Shown here in pieces: positions 32,356 to 43,356 of a DNA stretch of 64,000 nucleotides. The translations under genes and the position numbers were made by a program. The first letter of the stretch is position 1. Each line of letters opens with the position of its first letter. The notes under the pieces are model-generated. The model saw nothing but the letters and a program-made list of their open reading frames with translations. It had not been told where the DNA came from and did no database searches. The stretch comes from Ontholestes murinus (Eukaryota > Arthropoda > Insecta > Coleoptera > Staphylinidae), in contig OZ018399.1 of assembly GCA_963969525.1 (NCBI GenBank), positions 17,231,246-17,295,245 of the forward strand, in the 5' to 3' direction.

Positions 32356-33715
32356 TTAATAATAATAATAATAAATCATCTTTATTTCTACAAATATACA
32401 AATATATACATAATGTAGAAAATGGCTTCATCAAAGTAAGTGTAATTTATTTAAACTTAAACATGAGGAAGTCATTTAAATCATACGGCTCTATTTTTAA
32501 CAGAATTTCTACTATTTTAGTTTTAAAAATGGTAACATTAATTTCCTATTTTAAATAATTAGGCAAAATCTTAAAAAATTTTATGCTTCTGTATTCCGAG
32601 CTTTTTTCTGTCATAGAGTATATATGAACCGGATTTGAATAGTTAATTTTGTGCCGTGTGTTGTATTTTTCTAAATAATTGTTTCTAAACAAATTATTTT
32701 ATCGTATTTCATTTACGAACATTTACCAAAGTGATTAGAATATAAACTTTCAACAACTAACAGCCTCAACTATTCAGTTAAATTATTTTGCTTCCACACA
32801 CAGTAACACACATGAACTCACAGAAAGTATGCGGTTTTCTGAAAATAAGGTTCTACATGACTGACTGTTTTTGACCCAACATAACTCTGAGGTGTTCGTT
32901 TTTGTATTAAAAATATATAGTTAATCTGTTCTGTTACACCCCAGTGAATAGTTTGAGTATTGCAAAGTGGACGCTATGTTTTAAAGTACAAAGCATGTAA
33001 CATACCTTACGTAATTTATTGGAGATGAACGTTATATGTTGACTCCACTTTAGTTTATTGTCTAAGATTATTCCTAGAAATTTTGCAGAACGTCCAATCG
33101 TTAATTCGTACTGGCCAAATTTTAGGGTCCGTGGTGTAATTGGAATTTCATTCTTTTTAAATAATAGACAATTTGTTTTGGACTGGTTTATAACCGTTAT
33201 TTTGAAACCAACCAAATAATGATTTTAAAATTTCTGATCCATTTCGGCTTAACTCAGTTTTATTGCCTACCTTTGTCTCACCAGCGTAATTTATAATTGT
33301 TACATTTGGATTGTTAATTTCCAAAAATAAGTCATTTGTATAAATGTTAAATAATAGGGGTCCCAGAATACTACCCTGAGGCACTTCTCTGATAAACTTC
33401 AAGCTTTCTGAGCGCACATATAAACCGTTGTTCTTTTTGATCTCTACAACTTGCGTTCTTCCTGTGAGGTAGGATCTCAGCCATTGATTAGCCCATAAAT
33501 CCATACCACTCTAATTTTTGTAATAACAATTCGTGATTAATGCAATCAAATGCCTTGGAGATCAAGGAGCACCCCTATAACAACTGTTCTCATAGAGGAA
33601 TATATAAATTTAGTAAATCGTAAGAGCTGCGCTACAGTTTTTTTCCTGTTGCAAATCCTTGTTGATTTTGAAATAAAATGTGATGTTTATTTAAAAAGGA
33701 TTTCATTTGTTATAT
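32356..33715 (-). pseudogene. Non-LTR reverse transcriptase fragment, reverse, with (TAA)6 tail
   Basis: Minus strand. Starts near 33700 with QQGFATGKKTVAQLLRFTKF, then motif A with DL.KAFDCINHELLLQKLEW (about 33560-33510), WANQWLRSYLTGRTQVVEI and VPQGSILGPLLFNIYTNDLF (33504-33340), and a degenerate catalytic box NYAGET instead of YADDT (about 33280). After a frameshift come FKITVINQSKTNCLLFKKN and SAKFLGIILDNKLKWSQHI (33215-32934). Downstream only scattered fragments remain, ending at the plus-strand (TAA)6 at 32357-32374, which is the 3' tail. Resembles Jockey-superfamily LINEs; 5' truncated within the polymerase. Confidence 0.8.
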
Positions 33716-33728
33716 TAATACATTTTTG

Positions 33729-33776
33729 ACTTCGACAGACATTGAATATTTTTGAATATTCAATGTCTGTCGAAGT
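33729..33776. repeat. Perfect 22 bp hairpin with TTTG loop
   Basis: ACTTCGACAGACATTGAATA followed by TT (33729-33750), loop TTTG (33751-33754), then the exact reverse complement to 33776. It lies just beyond the 5' truncation point of the reversed LINE. Confidence 0.9.
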
Positions 33777-36169
33777 ATTAGCTAGAGAAGTAGTTGTTTC
33801 AAAAGTGGTTTGTTCTTGTAGTCTTAATAAGACTCATTTGTTGTAGATTTTACGAAATATTTTCGTGTTTTTTCTAATTATCAAGCATTTAAGTTATCCC
33901 AAATTAGGTCCATGTCGATTATTAGTTAAAGTTAAACGAATTCCTTAAACTCAGTATCCACCAATCAAGGTAAATACATTTACGGCACTAGACAATAATA
34001 AATTCATATAATGAATCATCTAGACAAAGTATAGTTTTTTTCGAAAAAAAAAAAAAGGTTATATAAAGATAACGACTGTTCTATGCGGCATTTGTCCACC
34101 ACTATTATAAAAATATCGAAGTGAAAAGAATCAATTACTTATAATATATGACATATGTGACACTGAGAAATGGTCGGCGTAGGATTTTGAATATCTATAC
34201 GGTGAAATATTATTACAAGTTATTATCTACGGCCGTCGCATTTATTTAATACTTTAATGCAGCCCCTTTGGATGTGCGGTGGAGAGGGAGGATATGCGAT
34301 ATTTAGAGTGTACGTATAGATGTGATACATAATAGTCGCATTGATTGATTTAAAAAGGACCGCGTACGGTAGGAGTGATTCTATGGCTCATAGATCATTA
34401 GATCGAGACGTAGCTACCGCGATATGCAATCGTCATATATCAAAGTATTTTGACATGTGAAAAGTAGCCGATGCATTAATATCACATGGAACTTTATAAT
34501 AAATGATATTGTAAGATCTCCGCAGTCACCAAATATGAATAATAATGGCGGCCGGGTAAGTTCTAATAAATTAATGAATGTGTTGCGACGAAAACAAGTT
34601 TCCGATGCGGATGTCCCACAGGCAACTTTTTTCCGTGAACCGCCAACTTCTTTTCCGGCTTTTCCGCAAAACTCCGCTATCATAATTAAGATAAATATGC
34701 TGCTTGGCCGTGTAGTTTGAACTCCGTCCACTGTTTTGCGCCACAACTACATTACCACATCGCCGCATCGCCAGATCTCATACGTCATCTTGCCACAGTT
34801 CCATATTTCATAGGGAGATGCGATAGTGAGTTATTGATGAGGATGGATATGTATCACGCACCCTCTTATGCCCTCCGTTAGCCCCAATCTTTTCCTCTTA
34901 TGTCACTTAATAAATAAATATCATTTACTTTTCAATGTTATGGCTCAGCAGTATATTTCATATAAGAAGTTAATATTTTTAGTTTATTTCAGTTATTATA
35001 TATTTCTTACTATTGCTAATTGAATTGTATAATAATAATTCGTTTTTTGCGATGCTTTAGATAATAGATATAACGCCATATTAATACTTCGTTTCTCTAA
35101 CCTCAATTGCGCTTCGCTGATGAGATCCAAAATAATTCGAAACAAGTCCGTGGCTGTTGACAGGCAAACAATAATTCAATGTTTTCATATAATTTTCATA
35201 ATCTACAATAAAATTCTAATAGATTTTTTTTGGCCTCGTATGCATGCCCATATGGTCAGTTTAAAGAGAAAAAGAAACACTTATAAGCAACACCATCAGG
35301 ATCAGACTAAACTTCCCTCTCTCTAGATCTCTAATTAGTCTAAATTACTATGGCTCAAAACCCTATAATAGCCTACTAAACACACAGAAACAAAAAGGTT
35401 AACATTTGAAAAGTTACATACATGTATTTCCTAGAATAGAAACTCACCAACCAATCTACTGTCTGCTAACAACACTAATGTGGCGACTAATCGATAGTTA
35501 CTGTAACATGTAAGCAGAATGAAGCTTTATCTCTCCTTTTTTTAATCACTTCTATTTCCGTTTTCTTTGCCTTTCATAAAAAAATTAGAAACATTGCAGA
35601 CTAAAATTCACTAAAATTTTACCATAACAATTGCTATCGTTCTTCTGAAGCCACATATAAGTTCAGTGAAGTTGTATCTTTTTTTTAATTTATTTTTTTA
35701 TCATTTCTTCGTTCTTCTTTCTTCTTTGGCTTTCATAAGAAATGCAGACGGTAGCAAACTAAAATTATATTGTAGTTATTGTCTTTTGGACATCTTCATA
35801 ACAAAACCTGCAGAAACTTTTCAATATTAACCGTTAAAAATGTCGATATTATAAAGAGTAGTAATATTTTAAAGAAGCAACGTCTACAACAATCTCCTAA
35901 GAAGTTTCTTGGTGGCCAATCACTATCACAATTATTGAATTATATATATAGTTGCAACAGGTATTAGAAATAACTTTAATAGCCAATAATTTACTGTGGA
36001 AAATTTTTATAAACTATTTTCCAGCAAATTTAAATTGTCAATTAAAAATCAGATATAGCATAAATGCTGATTATATCGTCAAAATTCATGCCCCACGGTA
36101 TTTTTAAATCAAAATATTATTAATGATGGCAATACCTCTCCACGTAGTTCTAGAATAACGGGATGATGT
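33777..36169. other. Intergenic region, no recognised gene
   Basis: The start (about 33810-33870) shares a TTGTAGTCTTA.TAA...TTGTAGATTT block with the Penelope-like repeat at 3620-3660. The GC-richer part at 34230-34870 has overlapping open frames on both strands (plus 34457-34720, minus 34414-34746 and 34571-34768), none recognisable. A Penelope-like copy lies at 35045-35215. The rest is AT-rich without structure that I could interpret. Confidence 0.45.
35045..35215 (+). repeat. Penelope-like dispersed repeat with hammerhead-like core
   Basis: Contains GCGATGCTTTAGATAATAGA, TTGCGCTTCG, CTGATGAGATCC (CTGATGA at 35117-35123) and ATTCGAAACAAG (CGAAAC at 35138-35143), a GGCTGTTGACAGG.AAA block and AATAATTCAATGTTTTCA. 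The CTGATGA...CGAAAC spacing resembles a hammerhead core, but the intervening stem II has only about two pairs here. Confidence 0.5.
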
Positions 36170-37440
36170 CTATCAGCTATAAAATCATTTCATTTCTGGC
36201 TGATTGATATGCTAGCTAACATCCTAAAAAGGCTGTTCGGATGATTCTCCTTGTTGTCGGCACTTATTTCCACAGCATATTTCATAACGGGTAGTACACA
36301 GATCTTGTATAGGCGGACTTTTCTTTGTATGGTGATGAGTTTATTCCGCCATACTACATCTCGCAAGTATCCGGATATTAAAGCTGCTTTGGTTGTCTGA
36401 GCCTTAACTTCTTCTTGGAGGTCTTTGCAGCTCGTGATGTTTACGCCGAGATATTTGAACCTCTACTGGTTCGTTGTATATTGCCAGTTTACATCTTTTC
36501 TTTTCCCTCGATATGGATTTGTCCACCGATATCACCATATTGTACCTGACAGCTGTGTTTTCCTGGAAAGTACCGTGACTCTCTTTTGCAAGATAGTTCT
36601 TACAAGGAAAGAGAAGTGTCTGGCGAAAAGGAGCGTGACGAATGTGAACTGTGTAACGTGGAGCATGTAACATGTGAACTGTAATTTGTGAACCCTATAC
36701 TATGAACCGTTGTGAACTGTGTACTGTAAACCGCGTAACTGGGAGAATATCGAAAGAGCATTCTCTGCAGATTGTCCTCATCTTCCGAAATCAACACGCC
36801 ATCATTCGCATAGCATATCATTTTTATTTTTTGTTCCCCAATAGGTATTCCTTTCCAACCTTTCTTACTTCGGATATTATCCCGTCCATAATGAGATTGA
36901 AAAAGGTAGGACTTAAGCTATCGCCTTGCCTTATTCCTGTCTGCATGGGAATTCTTCGTGTTTTTCTGCTCTCTACCTGTATTTGGGTCCAGTTGTCAGT
37001 GTTTAACTAAATTATGATGTTAATAATATCTGGGTCTAGTTTTTCCTTATTTAAATCTCACGCGGTCAAAAGCTTTAGTAAGATCAATGAAACACATATA
37101 TGCTGTTTTGTTATATTCTATTGATTTTTCAGCGATTTGTCTGATTGTAAAGATGGCATTTACAATTGACCTGATTTTTTTCGATGCCTTGTTGTTCTTC
37201 ACATAGCCCAAAGGAAGATATTTTTTCTTCCATAATTTTGATGAATAGCTTTAGCACTGAACTTAGTAACGGTAGTTTGATGAGTCAATTTTGTTTCCTT
37301 TTTTGAATATTGGAATTTGTTGGTGTCGATGATTTTGTTGAAAAGTACGCACAGTTCATCTGCTAATGTATCCCCTCCATAGTTTAGCAGCTCTTAAGAT
37401 ATTTCATCTACTCCAAATGCGGCCTGTTTCGCCAGTTTTG
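36170..37440 (-). pseudogene. Endonuclease/reverse-transcriptase LINE remnant, reverse
   Basis: Minus-strand fragments in order: FTIRQIAEKSIEYNKTAYMC then FIDLTKAFDRVR (motif A, about 37160-37055); GIRQGDSLSPTFFNLIMDGI (about 36940-36880); IKMICYANDGVLISEDEDN with YAND in place of YADD (YAND codons at 36801-36812); NLQRMLFRYS; then, after a repeat-rich insertion at about 36620-36745, AVRYNMVISVDKS and KRCKLAIYNEPVEVQ (36580-36450); and FKYLGVNITSCKDLQEEVKA with SGYLRDVVWRNKLITIQRK (36460-36290). This is a reverse transcriptase of the kind common in insect genomes (RTE/R2-like; clade not certain). Numerous stops and frameshifts; no 3' end identified. Confidence 0.8.
36620..36745. repeat. TGTGAACTG short-motif insertion inside the LINE
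   Basis: TGTGAAC occurs at 36643, 36673, 36687 and 36711, mixed with TGTAACGTG, ATGTAACATG and GTACTGTAAACCG variants. The block separates two parts of the reverse transcriptase that are contiguous in related elements, so it is an insertion or a local expansion. Confidence 0.6.
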
Positions 37441-37977
37441 AAATTTGCAAGAAGTTACTAAAGAGTGTTCGGGTCGAAGGAAGAAAATGAGAAGTAATAA
37501 ACCATGTTTGTATTATTCACATCTATTTCACCAGCTTTTATTACAGTGTATAAAATGCGCGTGTTTTTTGCAGAGTTTCATTTGACTTTTTTCTCATTCA
37601 TCAATTATTTTAAGAACATATCCTCGTTATAAGTGTCTACCACACATATTGTGTGACACTTTGTTGCGGTATTAAGAAAAAAATTGTATAAGTAAATGTC
37701 AATGTTTTATACAACAATGGGCATATTTTGATATGAATTTCGTTTATTAATACCCTGTAATTATTAATACCTTATACTGTCCCTTAAACGAGATACAAAT
37801 CAAGTTACTGCAAAAAAGCAACATCAAGAAGAGCTAGGAGTTTTTTTGACAAAAAAATTAATTAAAATTTCATTCATATAGATAGCATATTTGACAGGTC
37901 TTTCAGTTTTATCGGGTGTATATTTTACGAAATTGTGTTCGGTTCTTTGCTGTTTTCGCTATTTATCGTTTGTTTGA
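37441..37977. other. Spacer between LINE and Tc1 remnants
   Basis: AT-rich. No gene. The last ~80 bp may include the 5' untranslated part of the following Tc1-like remnant. Confidence 0.4.
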
Positions 37978-38510
37978 TTATGTCTAGAGAGTGCCAACGT
38001 AAAAATTATCGCCGATTAAGCGATTTTGACAGTTGTCGAACCGTTGGTTTGCGCGAAAGTGGTTTTTCGATTAGTGACATTGCTAATCGACTTAACTAAA
38101 ACCAATCCACCGTCATGTGCTGCTATCAGATATAGACTAGAGAGGGCCAGGAAGAGGAACCGGGAGACAAAGAAGAACAAATGAAGTTTATCTTCGACTA
38201 ATAGCAATAAGAGACTGATTCTCCTTTACCCAATCAATTGCGAATTTATTGTTAGCTAACGAAGGTCATGCTGTAATTATTTGAACAGTTTACTGCAGAA
38301 TGAGAACTTTCGGCTTACAATCTTATCGGCCACATCTTGAGTTGGTAAAGGCTCAACATCGACAGCAATTTTTGGAGTGGTGTAGGTCGCGACTGCACTG
38401 GAACCTAGGGTCATATAGGGTTGAGTTTGGTGATGAATTCCGATTCTGTTTGGGAATGCACGATGGCTGTATGAGGGTCAGGCGAAGACGTAGGGAATTC
38501 TCAACATTAA
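37978..38510 (+). pseudogene. Tc1-like transposase, N-terminal half
   Basis: Starts MSRECQRKNYRRLSDFDSCR then TVGLRESGFSISDIANRLN, a helix-turn-helix typical of insect Tc1-like transposases, and stops. The middle is scrambled. At 38300 it resumes with RTFGLQSYRPHLELVKAQHR, QQFLEWCRSRLHWNLGSYRV and FGDEFRFCLGMHDGCMRVRR, the region around the first catalytic Asp. It ends abruptly near 38500, and the second Asp and the Glu are missing. A different lineage from the element at 30770-32353, judged by the divergent N-terminus. Confidence 0.8.
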
Positions 38511-38738
38511 TTTTCGGTTTAGTTGTTTTTTTAAACATTTGTATCTGTTTTTAGGCATTATACAATAGTATGTTTTGACACCTTTAAGTGTTTTTGGATT
38601 CGAAAAAAATATTTATTTTGAAACAGATCAGAAGTATTCTAGGTGATTATACAATTTATTAATATAAACGTCGAACCTTTTGCTCATTCGCCATTTGCTG
38701 AAACATGATTTAACGTAATTTCATCGTTACTTTTGTAT

Positions 38739-39330
38739 GTCAAGACTACGTTAAGAGCTATAAATAGGTCAAGAGTACGCTAGCTCAATGAATAATTGAT
38801 TGGGATATGTCGAGAGTACGCTAGAACAATAAATAATGTATTAGACTAGGTCAAAAATAACGCTGGTGCAATGAATAATTGATTGGGATGGGTCAAGAGT
38901 ACGCTTGAGAAATGAAAATTTATTAGCCTAGGTCAAGAGTATGATAGGGCAATTAATATTATGATTGGGATAGGTCAAGAATACGCTACGGTAATTAATA
39001 ATTCATAGGATAGGTCAAGAGTATGTTTGGGCAATAAATTGTAAATTAACCTGGGTCAAAAATAAGCTAGGGAGATAAATAAAGCATTAGCCTAGGCCAA
39101 GAGCAAAGAGAAGGATATCAAAAATATTGGGATAGAATAGTATGTAGGGACAATGAAAAAATATTGGGATAGGGCTAAAATACACTGGGGCAGTGAAAAA
39201 TTAATTTGGATAAGTCAAAACATTGAAGAAATTATTGAAATAGATCAAAAGTATGCCAAGAGCAAAATAGAGCGTTAAAAAGGTATTGGAATAGGAAAAG
39301 AGTGTGCTAAATAGACAATTAAACAAAAAT
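38739..39330 (+). repeat. 41 bp minisatellite, degenerate
   Basis: The GGTCAAGAGTACGCTAGG-type start recurs at 38768, 38809, 38850, 38892, 38932, 38974, 39014, 39055 and 39096, i.e. every 40-42 bp, with a short first unit at 38739. Units also contain CAATGAATAATT and GATTGGGATAG or TTAGCCTAG, which alternate. After 39120 the units become irregular. Noncoding. Confidence 0.85.
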
Positions 39331-39959
39331 AACGTCGATACGGATGGTTAGAAAACAATTAAAATAACTCAAAAAACATTGATAAAATTAACCGAAGTAA
39401 TTGTATGTAATATAAAGGTATAAAATTGCTTAACAAATTCTGATGATATTGAATTAAACAGTGATTCCACTAAGAAGTTTACTAAAGAACAAACAACTTT
39501 AAATGCATACTTAATATTAACATGTAATAATTATAATCTGTTCCTGTAATAAACTAATTTCCTCTTAAGTTGTATCCTTTCAAAATTTTCTATAGTCTAT
39601 AGACTAATATTGTAATATTACCTCCTACCTTAACAAATAAATTTAATGTGGTCATCATAGCTCTTTCACTGTAAAAGGTAAACCTTTTGATTTGCCTTTA
39701 TAATACCTTTCATTATCCTTTACATGTATTTTTCATGTAAAATAATACTCAGCTTTTTTTCTAAAATCAACTTCTTTTAAAACTTTACTCAATTAACGTT
39801 AGCAGTACGTAGATCATTGGAGTAGGTCAAGAGTACGTTAGGTCAATGTAAAATACGCTGAGGAAGGTTAAGAGTACGCTTGAGTAATTCATGGGCTATG
39901 TTTAAAAGAATACAACTCTAGACATTCAGGGTAAGACGAAGATAAGGCAAACTTAGTAT
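39331..39959. other. Intergenic spacer
   Basis: AT-rich, no gene. It contains two isolated units of the 41 bp minisatellite at 39823-39893. Confidence 0.5.
39823..39893 (+). repeat. Outlying units of the 41 bp minisatellite
   Basis: GTAGGTCAAGAGTACGTTAG at about 39823 and GTTAAGAGTACGCTTGAGTA near 39868 match the minisatellite ~0.5 kb away, so the array was once longer or was split. Confidence 0.65.
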
Positions 39960-40450
39960 ATAAGTTGTTATTGGAACTTCAGTAAGGGGTTACCTTTTGT
40001 GGTTATGTCATATATGAGAGTATTGAAGGGGCTACTTTACTGAGGGTGTTATCTGGGTTATGTTAAATATGAGAGTATTGGAGGGGTTAAATAATGAATT
40101 AGAAGGCTTACGAATTTTTGTGAATACGCGGAGTGCAGACCTTTCCACCACTAGAATTTAATTTTGGGTAGCCTTCCTAGAGCGGGAAAAGAGGATGCAG
40201 CCATAGTCAAGCAAGGGTCTACAGAATATCCTGTACATTTTAATACCTTGATTCTGATAGGTTAGGCTTCTGAAATGTTGGGCTCTTACTACGAATTTAG
40301 ACTTGAATTATTAGGTATGAAGTTTAAAGGGTCTATAGAATAGCCTGTAAATTTTAATTGAGATACCTTGATTCTGATAGGATAGGCTTCTGAAATGTTG
40401 GGCTTTTACTACGAATTTGGACTTGATATGAAGTTTAAAGGATATTTTAT
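39960..40450 (-). pseudogene. C-rich-family LINE fragment, reverse, with internal duplication
   Basis: Minus strand: AQHFRSLTYQNQGIKMYRIF, CRPLLDYGCILF-like text (DYGCILFSRSRKATQN) and VVERSALRVFTKIRKPSNSL. These match, block by block, the region HFRDLTYKKQGINL, MICRPLLDYSVILF and AKRSALRVLTKIRHPQNPL of the plus-strand element at 3788-4620. The segment encoding AQHFRSL.YQNQGI is duplicated in tandem. Stops and frameshifts are frequent. Only the C-terminal part of the reverse transcriptase protein is present. Confidence 0.7.
40214..40441 (-). repeat. Two tandem copies of a ~114 bp unit within the LINE
   Basis: AGGGTCTA.AGAATA.CCTGTA begins at 40214 and again at 40328. Both units contain CCTTGATTCTGATAGG and GGCTTCTGAAATGTTGGGCT. 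On the minus strand they duplicate the same reverse transcriptase segment. Confidence 0.85.
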
Positions 40451-40986
40451 TATCTCTTAAGATTCCCAGCTAAGTGAAGGTTGAGGACGAGGAAATGGGA
40501 TTTTTTACTGTGAACAGTTTGGAGATATTAGAAATATTTAAATGGAATTGAATAAAGAGTTCAGTTTTTTAAGATGTATAAGAATTCTCCACTTATCGAG
40601 GTCATCTGCAAACTATAGAACATAAAGTGAGGAAATAAAATAGTTATAATCATAAAGATCATGGAAAAATTAATTGTTTGATAAAGATCATTGTGAAACA
40701 TCTTAAAGTGGAAAAATTTCTTTTGACTGTGAATTTTTACCTTAACATAAAACGTTATATTAGAAATAATTAAATATGCTGGGGAGCCTTCTGTGTCTAA
40801 CTGAATAGAATGTTTGTTTAATACCTAACAATGGCTTAATTACGAGGACTTTATTTCTAGGATGAATGATAAATTTTGAGATTTCGAGGATTTTGAATGA
40901 TTAGTCCCTATTATTGGATTGATGAGGCCGTTACTTGTTCACCTAGTTGTATAATATATAAGCAATGACTGTAAATTATAAAAACC
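40451..40986. other. Intergenic spacer, possibly more of the reversed LINE
   Basis: No clear protein similarity; AT-rich with no repeats that I could define. Confidence 0.4.
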
Positions 40987-41050
40987 ATATTTGTCATCTA
41001 CCTGATGAAGCCACTGTGTGGCGAAACAATTATTGTAGAACAATAAAACG
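40987..41050 (+). ncRNA. Hammerhead-ribozyme-like motif (probably inactive)
   Basis: TTTGTC (40990-40995), six nucleotides, CTGATGA (41002-41008), an extra A, a perfect five-pair stem GCCAC-TGT-GTGGC (41010-41022), GAAAC (41023-41027), then AATTATTGTAG. This has the conserved CUGAUGA and GAAA boxes and stem II of a hammerhead ribozyme, and TTGT can pair with ACAA as stem III to place GUC at the cleavage position. However, the A before stem II is extra and there is no room for stem I between GUC and CUGAUGA. Similar motifs are known in Penelope-like elements. The motif is seen; activity is doubtful. Confidence 0.35.
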
Positions 41051-41415
41051 ATTTTTTGAAACCTTACATTACGTCAGTGTTTTATTAAGTGACACTCCCT
41101 ATTACTTTAAAAACTACTGCTCAGATAAATATAAATAATCTTTATCAACCACCACATTAAGAAATGTACGTATATTATATTATCAATCCTGAAAATGTCG
41201 TAAGAGTGTTTTTTTGTATTTTTAAACAGAGTATTCGCAATTTGAATTTTATTTAAAGCCCAACCAATATTTTTTATCTCTTTTAATAATATTTTACTAT
41301 ATGATAATAATATTATCATTTCGAACATATATTTTTTAGGTACAATTTATTCATATTGTCTGAAAGATAAAAGAAACAGGATGGTGGTGACCGACTATGT
41401 GGTATTTCATTTTCA

Positions 41416-41561
41416 AATGTAGGATGAAATAAAACACGATTTTCTGTGTTATTTCCACGGTATATTAATGATTTTACAACATTAATAAATGTTCGACTAT
41501 AATTTCGACTCTTTCAAGCGGTAAAAAACATAGAAAATCGTGTTTTATTTCATCCTACATT
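41416..41561. mobile_element. Foldback MITE, 146 bp
   Basis: Perfect 30 bp inverted arms: the left starts AATGTAGGATGAAATAAAAC, and the right end is its exact reverse complement. Similarity continues a few bases further inward. There is no coding capacity. Perfect arms suggest a recent insertion or recent gene conversion. Confidence 0.85.
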
Positions 41562-43356
41562 AAAATTTGTCAATAATTCTAGATTTAAAGATAATTAATT
41601 TAGAGTCAAGTTTAGTTAGTTTCGTATTCTAGCATTCAGATTCCCCTTAACAGAAGACGCATACAAAATATACCTACAATTTTCAGTCTAACGATATTCA
41701 ATATATTAATTACAATTTTATAATAAGGTATATTAAACATTGTATAAAAACAAATAATATATAATAATTAAACAAAAGAACGTACTTCGCAGTAATGATC
41801 AATTGTCATAGTTTATTATTTACAATTAAATGTTTTTCAGTTAGGATTTCTTAAAGTTAAATCATTCCGTAATTAACGACAGCAAATTAATACGATACGT
41901 ATAGTAAACACGGTCGTTGAGAAATATGAACGCCACTTAAGACCTTCAAGGTCATTACTTCAGTAAATGGGTAAGGTGAATAATAAATACTATGAACGAT
42001 TTGTCATCACATACAATAAGAGCTGATTGGAAACAAGCGGCTCTTTTGATTATCACTTCGGCGGAAAAAAAAAACATAATAATCGGCTTATATAGATATA
42101 TGCCATCATGGCCTGGCGTGTTCGACTTGTGAAAAATATTGTGGTAAATAAATTTGTAAAAATGTAATCCGTCAGCGGAGAGCTTGAATTTGATGTCATC
42201 AGTTAGCTTGATAAATGGTGCAATATTTCACGATGTGACAGTGGACTTTAGGAAGATGATATCGCTCCGATAGCTCATAGCGCTGCCCGGACAAGTGTAA
42301 TTTAGTGGTCGGCTGGAACCTAGGTCATCTCCCGGAAAACACCACTGGAAAAGACGGAAATTATTTTCGCAGGATCAATTTATACCCATAGGAACGTAGA
42401 AAAAGTTGATCATTAGTTTAAAATAGTTGTATTTGAATTATTACAATTACCCTTAATAAGGGTTGTTTAGATAATTAATATAAATGCACCGTTGTTATAT
42501 ACGTATTTCAAATTTCTATAGGAGCAAATGTTTGTATGAAGTTTAAGGACTGTCGAATTTTTAATTATTTTATTTAACTTCACTACAATTGTATCGACAA
42601 ACTGTGGCTTCTTCAGGTGAATAATATGCATTTATCAACTAAGTGAATTAAATGTATGTTAACTTTAAATTTATTGTCCCTCTTTAATTACTGTAATTGT
42701 TATCAAAGTAAGGATTATCAACTACTGCGATTAATCATGGCTCATAATATCGATATTCTTAATCGCAGGATGTATTGTATTAGTCATCGACTCGTGCAAC
42801 AAACACTAATATTGCTTCCTTTCTAATACGTTCTATTCAATTATAAGGATGATTTAAAAAAAAGAGTATATATTTTTAATTGCTTATAAATAATATAAGA
42901 ATTGATTCATTCGTGGATAACCTAGCTAAATGTGGCAAATATTATACATTCTATTCAAATTTTATGTATTTACCATTAAAAATATATAGATTGAAGGTAT
43001 TGCTCTAAAAATTTTAAACTGCTAGATTCACATTTCATATTACCCAGCTCGTATATGTTCCACTTTTCCTAAAATTATTAATCAATAACCGATATTTCTG
43101 ATTGAAGGGTTATTTTAACTCACGACTTCTGGTGTTCTTCCACTCGACGCATTATACTTTGCAGTTAGTGATACCCATCAGACCACTCTAGCGCCTGAAG
43201 TAATGTTTTTGCCATTACTGGCTTATTTAGGTCAAATATTTGGAGACCATATTATTGAAAATGCTTAGGTCACTATGACATTCAATAAATAATGTTTGTT
43301 TAAAGCCAAATAAAATACCATTAAGACGTGCTACGGTGTGTAATATGGACATTGAA
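41562..43356. other. Intergenic region, apparently single copy
   Basis: AT-rich with a more complex part at 41860-42380. No gene, repeat or transposon recognised. A TTCAAGGTCATT at about 41947 resembles an orphan nuclear receptor half-site, but one such match is expected by chance over this length. Confidence 0.45.

Noticed and set aside
34414..34768. Overlapping open frames on both strands in a GC-richer segment
   Set aside because: Higher GC with few stops explains them; no family similarity, signal peptide or splice context distinguishes one strand.
41947..41956. TCAAGGTCA nuclear receptor half-site
   Set aside because: A nine-base match is expected roughly by chance in a window this long, and there is no gene nearby.
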